Source: Beroe ovata
Taxonomy: Eukaryota > Ctenophora > Nuda > Beroida > Beroidae
DNA: 11,285 nt
Direction: 5' to 3'
Assembly: GCA_946803715.1 (NCBI GenBank)
Contig: CAMPET010000394.1
Location: 36,607 to 47,891, forward strand
The position numbers were made by a program, and so were the translations under genes. The notes below the pieces were generated by a model. It was given only the letters and a program-made list of their open reading frames with translations. It ran no database searches and had not been told where the DNA came from. This document shows, in pieces, positions 1 to 7,436 of the stretch (position 1 is its first letter; each line of letters opens with the position of its first letter).

Positions 1-279
1 ACTGAGGCCCCTAAAGATGTAACCGAGGCCCCTAAAGATGTTACCGAGGCCCCTGATGTTGAAACCGACGCCCCTAAAGATGTAACGGAGGTCCCTGAAG
101 TTTTGCCTTCAGCTGGAGGGGAAGAAAAAAACGAAACAGTTGAAAATGAAACTGAAACCGAGTTTGATAATGATCCTGAGGACAACGTGGAAGCGGTAAA
201 GGGGCCGGAGGAATCTTCAAGCAGAGCTCTAGCGCTTAGTTATCTATCAGTTTTGTGTTTATTGCATGTCCTCTGGTGA
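1..279 (+). CDS. C-terminal part of a repeat-bearing, probably GPI-anchored surface protein
   Basis: An open frame runs from base 1 to a TGA at 277-279 (92 residues, no start in the window), so this is the 3' end of a plus-strand gene whose body lies to the left. It opens with imperfect heptad repeats of the type TEAPKDV (two full copies, then TEAPDVE, TDAPKDV and TEVPEV), encoded by a 21-base repeat. A very acidic stretch rich in Glu, Asp, Asn and Thr follows. The last residues run SSSR then ALALSYLSVLCLLHVLW and stop. A small-residue cluster, a short spacer and a hydrophobic tail ending at the stop is the layout of a GPI-attachment signal, and a cytosolic acidic protein would not be expected to end this way. 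I infer an extracellular, low-complexity, possibly O-glycosylated stalk. I do not recognise the family. The GTAAAG at 195 could be a splice donor, which would give another ending, but the frame stays open past it. Confidence 0.62.
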   Translation, partial: TEAPKDVTEAPKDVTEAPDVETDAPKDVTEVPEVLPSAGGEEKNETVENETETEFDNDPEDNVEAVKGPEESSSRALALSYLSVLCLLHVLW

Positions 280-1111
280 GACTAAAATCTCCTAAAACTA
301 GGAAACATTGAATCTCATCGAAGGAGCTGCTGCTCCGAGGTCATGGCACTTGAGAATCGCCAAACTTCATTATTTGAAACCCCGCACTTTCCGTTGATAT
401 CAGAATATGGTCCGAGATACCAATTTGATGCACTAGTGTCACTGTCATATTGATTGTTGTTCGAAACATAAGGTTTCCTTTTTACATGAACAAAGATCGT
501 GATGAACGATATAACGTCATCGAACGATCTATCCGATACGGATAAGGAACAGAACAATCATCTGAAAGTGATAGGACCGTTGACTTTTAGTTTTTGAAAG
601 TCTGGATGTTTTAGAAGATTTTTACTGGTTTAAGAAGTGAATGTGACGACTAAGTTTTTAGTTTTTCATCTAAAGATCATAATTGTTACCCTGAGTCAAC
701 TTTAATCGCATTTTTGATACGGATTTTTATGTTTGCTTTTATAATTATAGCATTTTCATGTGTGATATCTTGAATAAGGTATCAATTATTATTAAGTGTA
801 AAATATAATTCATCGGGAATGTTGAGAATTAGGTCTAAAATTAACTAACTATAGCTAATGGACTTAAATCAAGTAGAAATAGAATGACGAATGAATGACT
901 AGATTCCAATTAATCAATTATAAATATCTCAAAATCATTCTTTTGAGTTCTTGTCACTGTGAACTGATGCTCATGCTGATAGTGATAGTAATTTTGAATA
1001 CTGATTCATGATCATTGTGCATTGATTTCGCTTCTGGTTTCCGTTTTTCAAGTTCAATTAAATCTTCCAGCCTCCCGGTCCTACTCCTATTCCTAAGTAT
1101 AATGACTCCTG
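280..1111. other. AT-rich intergenic DNA and 3' UTR, no gene seen
   Basis: This stretch follows the stop of the leftmost gene and must begin with its 3' UTR. It is AT-rich, with stops in all frames. The longest open frame (minus strand, 315-557) has no recognisable composition or splice context and I treat it as chance. I see no convincing AATAAA here and no RNA gene. Confidence 0.5.
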
Positions 1112-1240
1112 ATTGCTTTGCCGGATGTTATCGTTATCTGTCCACTGTTTCTTCATTCTTGCGCGCGGCGCGCGCGCCTTCATGATCATCGAAGGCCTTG
1201 CCGCGCGGATGTTATCTGTCCAGTTCCAATGTTTCTTGAT

Positions 1241-1290
1241 CTTGCACGCCTTCATTGAACTTGGAGGCCGAAACAATGAAGGCGTGCAAG
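1241..1290. repeat. Perfect 16-base inverted repeat inside the fold-back element
   Basis: CTTGCACGCCTTCATT at 1241-1256 is the exact reverse complement of 1275-1290, with an 18-base loop. It could form a stable hairpin and looks like the two facing ends of one nested element copy. Confidence 0.85.
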
Positions 1291-1295
1291 AAATA

Positions 1296-1603
1296 GCTTG
1301 TCGGGCGATGCCAGACCGCTGATGCAAGCCGCGAAGCGCCGAAGCGGCTTGCGTCAGCAAGAATAAGTTTGCGCCGCGCGCGCGCGAAACGAAATTCTCG
1401 ACAGGGTCTATCATCAATCGACAAGAAACAGCGGACAGATAAAACATCCGGAAACGAAGGCCTTCCATGAAGGCGCGCGCGCAAGAAATTGTCGATCGAT
1501 GATAGACCCTGTCGAGAATTTCGTTTCGCGCGCGCGCGCCGCGGCGCTAACTTATTTTCAGACCGCGCGGCTTGCATCAGCGGTCTAGCATCGCCAGACA
1601 AGC
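1296..1603. repeat. Long inverted repeat (arms 1296-1424 and 1489-1603)
   Basis: The left arm starts GCTTGTCGGGCGATGCCAGA and the right arm, read in reverse complement, starts GCTTGTCTGGCGATGCTAGA. Both continue through CCGCTGATGCAAGCCGCG, a GCGCGC run, and GACAGGGTCTATCAT. The left arm carries about 14 extra bases around 1335-1355. The 64-base loop (1425-1488) holds another copy of the family's terminal sequence. The transcript of either strand would fold into a long hairpin. Confidence 0.85.
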
Positions 1604-1715
1604 AAGAAACAGTGGACAGATAACATCCGGCAAATGCAATGACTGCTGACAGTGACCGGTCGGTGCAACTGCACAGTGCACTGGCACACGATCCGACATG
1701 GACACTCAGTGGTCA

Positions 1716-1767
1716 GTAGTACTACAGTACTACTAGTACTACTACTAATAGTACTAGTACTACTACT
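1716..1767. repeat. Trinucleotide microsatellite of TAC/AGT type
   Basis: An imperfect run of TAC, ACT and AGT triplets with internal AGTACT palindromes lies between the two fold-back elements. The sequence just left of it (about 1640-1715) is rich in CAGTG and CACTG and also has hairpin potential. No coding function is suggested. Confidence 0.85.
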
Positions 1768-1868
1768 CACACACGATGCGCGCCCATATTTCTACTCTAC
1801 GACAGCTACTCAGACGTAGACTCTGAACTGAAATAGTGAAATGTCATAAGACTCTTAACATCCGGCAA

Positions 1869-1969
1869 CAAATACTCGGACTTATCCATTATCTCAATCT
1901 GTCCACTGTTTCTTGCGCGCACGCCTCGACCAAGAAACAGTGGACAGATAACATCCGGCAAAGTATTTG
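1869..1969. mobile_element. Short hairpin MITE related to the 1112-1640 element
   Basis: A perfect 18-base inverted repeat, TCTGTCCACTGTTTCTTG at 1898-1915 and its complement at 1931-1948, encloses a 15-base GC-rich loop. An outer 8-base pair, CAAATACT at 1869-1876 and AGTATTTG at 1962-1969, brackets it. The inner sequence is the same family terminus found in the larger element. TAACATCCGGCAA occurs at 1949-1961 and again in the same orientation just outside at 1856-1868, perhaps the remnant of a further copy. Confidence 0.75.
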
Positions 1970-2191
1970 GGTCACGCAACGTGGGATTTGGACTGGGAAG
2001 TGGAACAGCAGTACGCCAGTACAGCACCGTGCGAGCAAGGGAAAGTGGAATGCTATTAATAGCTTTAGTTGGGAAGATAAAGAGGAAGGGATCATGAACC
2101 CAAATAAGTTAAAAGAATAAAAGTAACATAAACACGTAAAAGAAGGCTTCAAAAATTGAAAAAAGTGGGCAGCGCTCAATTTCAATCGCGA
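1970..2191. other. Intergenic tail holding the NOP2 3' UTR
   Basis: These bases lie between the small MITE and the NOP2 stop codon, so they must contain the NOP2 3' UTR (read on the minus strand). I see no classic AATAAA on the minus strand. An AATAAA on the plus strand at about 2116 does not serve NOP2. No gene is visible. Confidence 0.4.
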
Positions 2192-5100
2192 TCACTCCGT
2201 CGACTTTATCTTCTTAGATTTCTTTGATTTTTTAGTCCTAACATTCGATTCTGACTTTAGTTTTTTAGACTTATCTACTTTTTCGTCTGTGTTCTCTACA
2301 ACCTGATCCTCATCACTTCTGGTGGGCAGAACAATATCTGTGTTCAAAATATCTTCATCCGCTGCAGGCATATCATCGTCTCTTATCTCTTCTCCGTCTC
2401 CTCCTACCTCTGTCTCCTCTTCTAATTCCTCTTCTGCGTCACTGTCATCTTCTGACTTCCAGATTTTATCCTGTTTTGGCGCTGAAAAGGGATGGATTTC
2501 TAAACCTTTTGTTCTAAGATGGCCCAGTATTGAAGCCCGGTTGACCCTGGCGTCATTCAGGTCCTTCTTAAACTCACCTTTGACCGTTGCAGAAAGTTTC
2601 TGAAGTTTTGCCACGAAAAACCCGTCCATATTGTGTGTATGAGGGTAGAACCGTCGTGACTGAGTCATGGAGCTGTCAAACCTGTATTTGTTGATCCTGG
2701 GGAAGAGAGAAGAGAGATTAGTGGATATTCCCCTCCACGAGTGCTAGAGAGAAACCGGAACTGGAGACGGAACTCGTAACCCTTCTCTCCGCGGCGGAAA
2801 TGTGGATCGAGGAAGTGATTGACTCCGAACTTCATTATAACGGTCAACAACTTCACGAATCGATTCATCCACGGACCTTGTGAACCCCTCTTTGCCAATA
2901 TCAACATTGAGGGGAACCAGTTTTACATCTCGTTTCTTGAGAGCGTAATCCACAACCCATTCGTTTTCCTGAACCAACACACTGCATGTTGAGTAGACGA
3001 TGAAACCTTGATATTAGGGGATAAGATGGTAAAACACAAGGAAATAGTTTTTGAATTTGACACGGAGCAAAAGTATGGGAGTTTCTCGGTACCTCCGGTT
3101 TTCGAGGAGTGGTCAGTGGAATCTATAGCTGCCAGGAGAAGTTTCTTCTGGACCTCTGCGATTTTGAGAATTTCCTCCTCATCCTTAGACTGCTTTACTG
3201 TCGAATCTTTACTGACCTAAGACAATTTTACATACTTGAGGATGGAGGGGCCTTGATGACATAATTTATACTTCCGTTGAACGTCACAATCAATTAAAAA
3301 ACGCAATCCCAATTGTGGGACTTGGCGTTTTTGAGATACTCAAATCTCCTCAACTTACAACTCCAGTTCCGCTACAGGGGGCGTCCAGCAGGACCCTGTC
3401 AAAGTTCCCCATGACCTTTGGGAAGGCCAGACCGTCATAGTTACACACAACTGCGTTGTGAACTCCTGAATATATACATGTGTTGTCAGGGTAACATACC
3501 GTGATCGATGACACCATGCGCGTTGCCACGGTGACATGACATCAAGAAACCATCAAATGTCTCTGCATACTCACCTAATCTGTGTAAATTAGCCGTCAGA
3601 GCTTTCGTTCTCTCCTTGCTGGCATCATTCGATAGCAACATCCCTACGGTAAAGGACAAGGAAATGGAATAGACTAAGAAAGTGACTAAGTCTCAAGATA
3701 TCATGTTCGTTGTTAAAGAGTTTTGAGTTCGTGTGAATTCCTATCCACTATCATACCTGTGTTTTTCATGAGTGCCGCCAGGTAAGCACTCTTACCACCG
3801 GGAGCTGCACACATATCCAGCACTCGCTCTCCTGAAGGAGAGAGAGAGGGGGAGTGTGATATGGAGGGGTGGGGAACGCTGGGGAACGGGAGGGGAAGGG
3901 GGGTGGAGAAGGGAACGAAAGAGAGGGGGCCGTAGTCAGAGAGCCAGCCAAAAATAGAGCTATTTCTCAATGAAATGATTTGAAGACTATGATATCCCCG
4001 CTTACCAGGTTTCGGGTCAAGTGCCATGACGGGCACGAATGAACTGGCTCCCTGGAGCATGTAATGACCAGCCAGGTATTCAGGGGTCGCACCAAGGGGA
4101 ACCTGTGTGTTGTACACCACGAGACCAACCTGGGAGGGAGGAGCGGAGTCTTATTTTCAGGAGTTTGTTCGTTTTGTGTCCAGATAAAAGTGAAATTTGC
4201 AAAACATCTTGCATTAAATTTATACAGAATTCATAGACTATCGTCTCAATAATGAGATGCTGAGAATATCAACGTATTCCCGTCGCCAAGAAAAAGGAGA
4301 TTTCCTCATCTGTGGTTTACCTTGCTCCACTTCCCAATGGGATCGAGATTTACACCTCGGTTGATCAGGGCCTGAGCGAGATCTCTCCTCCGGGTTTTGA
4401 GAGAGTTAGCTCGGATGGTAACCGGTCGTTTGTTCTCTTGGGCGTCTGGGAACGAACGCAAAATGTGGAAAAAGGAGACAATTGCGGGAAACAAAGTGGC
4501 AAGAAGGGGTTCTGAGGATGCTTGTTAAAGATGGCGTATTATGGTGGAAGATTAGGAGAATTGTTCACGTACCGAGTAGATCAACAAGTTCTCCGTACGG
4601 GAGTATGTCCATGAGCTGTGACATCAGGAAATCGTTGTACTGATAATAACTGCACAGATCTGACTTGAGTACCGCCCTGAGGGAGAGATTCAGGTGATAA
4701 AACGATGTTAGGGTAGTCATTGGAGGCGAGTTGAGTCTGCACTGAAGGAAACGTGTCTCAATGAATCTGGAGTTGAAACCTGTACTCTTTCCTATTTCTT
4801 CCTTCCTCTCGCAGTGTTGCGAAATCTGCCAGAATCGCGAGCACCGACTTAATTCGATCATTAAGTTCCGGCGGAGCCAGTTCCCCTAGATAGAAAGCTT
4901 GGTGAGAATAGTGGAATAGGATTTGAAATAATATCTTGACGCGTGATATCATACTATGGAGGGACCGTTTACGAGGATCTTTTAACGATTTCAAGGCCCT
5001 TTTTGGGCCCTCATAAAACTGGTTTAGCAATTCAAACCTTCAGCTTCCCTCTCTTCCTCCGTAGGCAGAGTGAACGTCTGAACTTGCTTTGCCGCCTCCT

Positions 5101-6007
5101 TTCTCTCAGTCTCGTCTGCTTCAGCTTCCTACACAGTGACAAGATTGATTTAACGGTCTATGATCATTGATCAATTATGGAAATCTGTGGTTTTTTCAAC
5201 CACAGAGATGCGAAGACAGAACTACAAATCACCTCTTCAGAGCCCTCAGCCCCCTCTTCATCATCAGATCCGAAATCATCCTTCAAATCACCATCCTCCC
5301 CTTCACCATCAAAATCATCACCTGCAAAAGTATTGTGAAAATATGAATTGCAAAGAAAAAATTATCGAATCGTTTTATGAACCAAAGAAGTTCGATTGAA
5401 TGACGAACTCTTAAGACTTACCCATTATACCCATATCGTCATCTTTATCTGATGCAACCTCTTCAGTGCTGGCTTTCAGCCAAGCTTTGTTCTCATCAAA
5501 GCCTGGAGAAGCGCAGATGGTTGTCGAAACAATTATGATCCAGGTTTCTAAAAACGGTGCTCACAACAAGGATAAGACAAGAAGAGACACCTGTAGTCTT
5601 CTCGAGAAGAGTATCCTGAAGCTGGTTCAAGTCGTCCAAATCAACCTCTTTGTCCGCCGCAACCTCTTCCATCTCCACATTTACACTCTCAATGGGAGTT
5701 TCCACCTCTTCCTCCTCCTCCTTGGCCACAACCTTCTTTTTCTTCTTCACTCCATCGGCGTTTTTGTTTTTCTTCCGTTTCACCGACTTCGTTTCTAGGG
5801 GATAAGATGGAAAAGTGAGTGCCTCAATTCGTCGATTAGAGGAAGAATCCTTCTCTCGTTTGTAAATTCGAGCAAGTCTAGAGTTCCACTTGTTAGCATT
5901 GACTCACCTGCATCATCAATGAGATGAACCGGATCTGATTGTCGCTTAGCTTTCCTCCCTGGACCCTTTTCCTTCCCGATGAGTGCCTTGTCTTTAGCCC
6001 TGCCCAT
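2192..6007 (-). CDS. NOP2: 28S rRNA (cytosine-C5)-methyltransferase NOP2/NOL1, 15 exons
   Basis: Nucleolar SAM-dependent RNA methyltransferase of the NOP2/Sun family, which makes m5C in the large-subunit rRNA and acts in 60S assembly. Coding exons, in order: 6007-5908, 5794-5591, 5502-5422, 5321-5233, 5128-5038, 4885-4780, 4676-4573, 4445-4321, 4129-4006, 3831-3757, 3643-3575, 3465-3359, 3216-3093, 3006-2877, 2696-2192. All are GT-AG with matching phases, giving 677 residues. The N-terminus is basic ([12 protein letters not shown], as in human NOP2), then acidic. The core has [33 protein letters not shown], the SAM motif MCAAPGGK (348-355), motif [10 protein letters not shown] (Cys420) and motif VI YSTCS (catalytic Cys474). 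It continues with [12 protein letters not shown] and [14 protein letters not shown], and ends in a short acidic and lysine-rich tail. Exon 15 uses the strong CTTCTCTTCCCCAG acceptor, which gives the family's normal spacing between FTR and RRFYPH. The start follows an AG only 2 bases upstream. Confidence 0.95.
3482..3535. promoter_or_regulatory. Two RFX X-box-like palindromes in NOP2 intron 11
   Basis: GTTGTCAGGGTAAC (3482-3495) and GTTGCCACGGTGAC (3522-3535) both fit the RFX-type pattern of two half-sites, GTTRYC and RGYRAC, with a 2-base spacer. They lie 40 bases apart in a 109-base intron. Binding is an inference; the motif may also belong to a dispersed repeat, since a second cluster occurs at 10424-10498. 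Confidence 0.45.
3836..3929 (+). repeat. G-rich purine tract in NOP2 intron 9
   Basis: The plus strand has many G runs (GGAGGGGTGGGG, GGGGAACGGGAGGGG, AAGGGGGGTGG). In the NOP2 transcript this is a long pyrimidine tract upstream of the exon 10 acceptor. On the non-transcript strand the spacing of G runs would permit a G-quadruplex. Confidence 0.6.
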
Positions 6008-6171
6008 CCCTAACAATGGAGGAGATTATTTAACTTGGCTGAATAGAGAAATCGTAGTGAGAAAACTAAATACCGTCAAAACTAACATCATCAGGCAGTT
6101 GAAAATTGACAATGGGTGGAGAGAACTAAGCTGGTAAAGATTCATAATTAAAAAGAACTAATTGTAAAGTA
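6008..6171 (-). promoter_or_regulatory. 164-base RRP36-NOP2 spacer with an acceptor next to the NOP2 start
   Basis: This whole gap must hold the RRP36 3' end and either the NOP2 promoter or a trans-splice site. Read on the minus strand it has two pyrimidine-led AG sites, TTTCTCTATTCAG and CTCCTCCATTGTTAG. The second ends 2 bases before the NOP2 ATG. This is either the end of a tiny 5' UTR intron or a spliced-leader acceptor of an operon-like pair. The sequence does not decide which. Confidence 0.4.
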
Positions 6172-6906
6172 CTACAAAGATTTCTTATCCTTCTGCAAAT
6201 TCTTCTTTCTTCTCTTAGCAAGATACTTATCTACTTTACCCTCCTTTTTTAGTTTATCAAACTTAGATTTGAGTTCCGACTTCCTCATATCACTGCGCTT
6301 GGCAAAGTACGGATTCTTCCCTTCCTTAACATTTTCAAAAGCTCGCTTCCTTGTCTGAGATTTCAGTTTCTGTTTGTCAGTCTTCAACTGATTTGCCTTC
6401 TCAGCAGTATTCATTTTATTGATGAGTTTTACAATTTGATCCTTCTGTTTGGGATTCTTGCACTTTTTCAATTCATCCTGCAATCTCTCCTTCTCTTCCG
6501 ATCTGATGTCCGTGATAAACTGATACGAGTTTTGGAAGACGCTCTCCTCGAATTTTCCGGAGAGATCGTCAAATCGAGGATCCCGTGTTGTTCGTTTAGC
6601 AACTTTGATATCACGGACCACGGAAACTTTCTTCTTTGAGGATGTTTCGCGTGGGTGACGCTTGTCTGAACGCTTAAAGGTGGTTTGTTTCACGGTGTCA
6701 ACAGTGGTGTCAGGTTTGGTTGCTTTTTGGGTGAGGGCGTCAAACTTCTTGGAGCCTGCAGTATTGTGACGTGGTAACATTTTTTCAGAAAATTCTGGAA
6801 AACGTTCGACAGAGGTTGATTCCTGGAACGATATACATTCCAACTTACCTATGTTCTCCCTCAACTTAAGAAGGTCTCCGATTGATAGTTCCCCTTCCTC
6901 AGTCAT
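6172..6906 (-). CDS. RRP36: rRNA processing protein 36 homolog (RRP36)
   Basis: RRP36 is a nucleolar factor needed for early cleavages of pre-rRNA leading to 18S rRNA, within the SSU processome. The signature RDPRFDDLSGKF followed by YQFITDIRSEEKE is unmistakable. After it come a lysine-rich coiled-coil-like region and the C-terminal block NPYFAKRSDMRKSELKSKF to KYLAKRRKKN, as in human RRP36. The frame is open from ATG 6906 to the TAG at 6172 (244 codons), but an internal GTAAGT donor at 6848 and a CTGCAG acceptor at 6756 define a 93-base intron. Splicing (exons 6906-6849 and 6755-6172) gives 213 residues and joins RENIG to SKKFDALTQ, mirroring the human N-terminal order LLELQSQVG-TKTYKQL. 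The signature is then at about residues 77-86. A CTCTTTTAG acceptor at 6934 suggests a 5' UTR intron or trans-splicing. Confidence 0.93.
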   Translation of the reverse strand: MTEEGELSIGDLLKLRENIGKLECISFQESTSVERFPEFSEKMLPRHNTAGSKKFDALTQKATKPDTTVDTVKQTTFKRSDKRHPRETSSKKKVSVVRDIKVAKRTTRDPRFDDLSGKFEESVFQNSYQFITDIRSEEKERLQDELKKCKNPKQKDQIVKLINKMNTAEKANQLKTDKQKLKSQTRKRAFENVKEGKNPYFAKRSDMRKSELKSKFDKLKKEGKVDKYLAKRRKKNLQKDKKSL

Positions 6907-6928
6907 GACGGAACTGTCATTTCTACAT
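6903..6928 (-). promoter_or_regulatory. Two tiny upstream ORFs in the RRP36 leader
   Basis: Downstream of the putative leader acceptor (exon from 6933) there is a minimal start-stop ATGTAG at 6928-6923. A 5-codon ORF follows (6920-6903) whose TGA overlaps the main ATG as ATGA. Both could limit initiation at the RRP36 start if the leader is as drawn. Confidence 0.4.
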
Positions 6929-6933
6929 GCTCC

Positions 6934-7436
6934 CTAAAAGAGGTAAATCAATATCTGTCTAAAAACCAGGTTAAATGAAAGTAAACTAAGATCTATCATG
7001 TCAGCAGAATTGCCGAAAGTAGGGAACAGGAAACGAGACGGCTTTAAAAAAGCAATATTCACAGCAGCAAACATATCAACAATCTTTGAGCTAAGTATTC
7101 ACATTTCAACTAAATCATGCTTTCAAGGCAAATATAAATTGCCAATGATGATAGCTTCTATTGAATTGAGCAAAATAAGATACCAAAATTTGAAAATAAC
7201 TTAATTCATGTGAATTTTGGAGCAAAATGGGAAGACGCGAACTGTTCAACCAAAGTTTCCCACGTTGTGGAACGTGTGTGGAAAGTACCTCAATTAACTG
7301 CGCGCGACAAAGCGCGCCCAAAAAGCCGCGCCCATGAATTTTACTTTGACATATAGCAAACATCCGCGCCGTACGCAGACACACATTTTGGAGCGTGACG
7401 GGCCGAAATTAGCGGGAACACAGTGTCATATCTTCA
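6934..7436 (-). promoter_or_regulatory. Intergenic region between NDRG stop and RRP36 leader
   Basis: About 500 bases contain the NDRG 3' UTR and the RRP36 promoter. The part near 7295-7395 is CpG-rich (GCGCGCGACAAAGCGCGCCC, GCCGCGCCC), in contrast to the AT-rich part at 6950-7230. An inverted CACGTT-GTGG-AACGTG lies near 7262-7278. ATTTTGGAGC occurs twice, near 7214 and 7385. No coding exon or RNA gene is visible, and the promoter role is inferred from position and composition. Confidence 0.35.

Larger units (their letters stand above)
1112..1640. mobile_element. Nested fold-back / MITE-like element with terminal inverted repeats
   Basis: The left end (1112-1153) reads ATTGCTTTGCCGGATGTTATC, then a short duplication, then TGTCCACTGTTTCTT. 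The right end (1604-1640) is its reverse complement with small differences: AAGAAACAGTGGACAG, ATAACATCCGG, CAAATGCAAT. The roughly 529-base interior is GC-rich, with long GCGCGC runs unlike the AT-rich surroundings. It contains two further degraded copies of the same terminal sequence (about 1207-1237 and 1423-1451) and large internal inverted repeats. No transposase-like frame is present; the open frames inside are stop-poor only because of the GC-rich inverted repeats. It is therefore non-autonomous, and the repeated termini suggest that members of one family inserted into each other. The superfamily cannot be assigned because no clear target-site duplication is visible. Confidence 0.75.

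Noticed and set aside
458-466. GTTCGAAAC resembling a tRNA B box (also GTTCGAAGC near 7918)
   Set aside because: No acceptor-stem pairing, A box or anticodon arm could be drawn around either site.
315-557. 80-codon minus-strand frame
   Set aside because: No recognisable features, no splice sites with partner exons, and it lies just past the stop of the leftmost gene.
1058-1601. Long minus-strand open frames over the GC-rich region
   Set aside because: They follow the inverted repeats and GCGCGC runs of the fold-back element, repeat the same peptide from repeated termini and match no domain.
2682-2696. Alternative acceptor ATACAG giving NOP2 exon 15 a start at 2681
   Set aside because: It keeps phase but shortens the conserved stretch between FTR and RRFYPH by five residues. 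The upstream CTTCTCTTCCCCAG acceptor restores the exact family length and has a far better pyrimidine tract.
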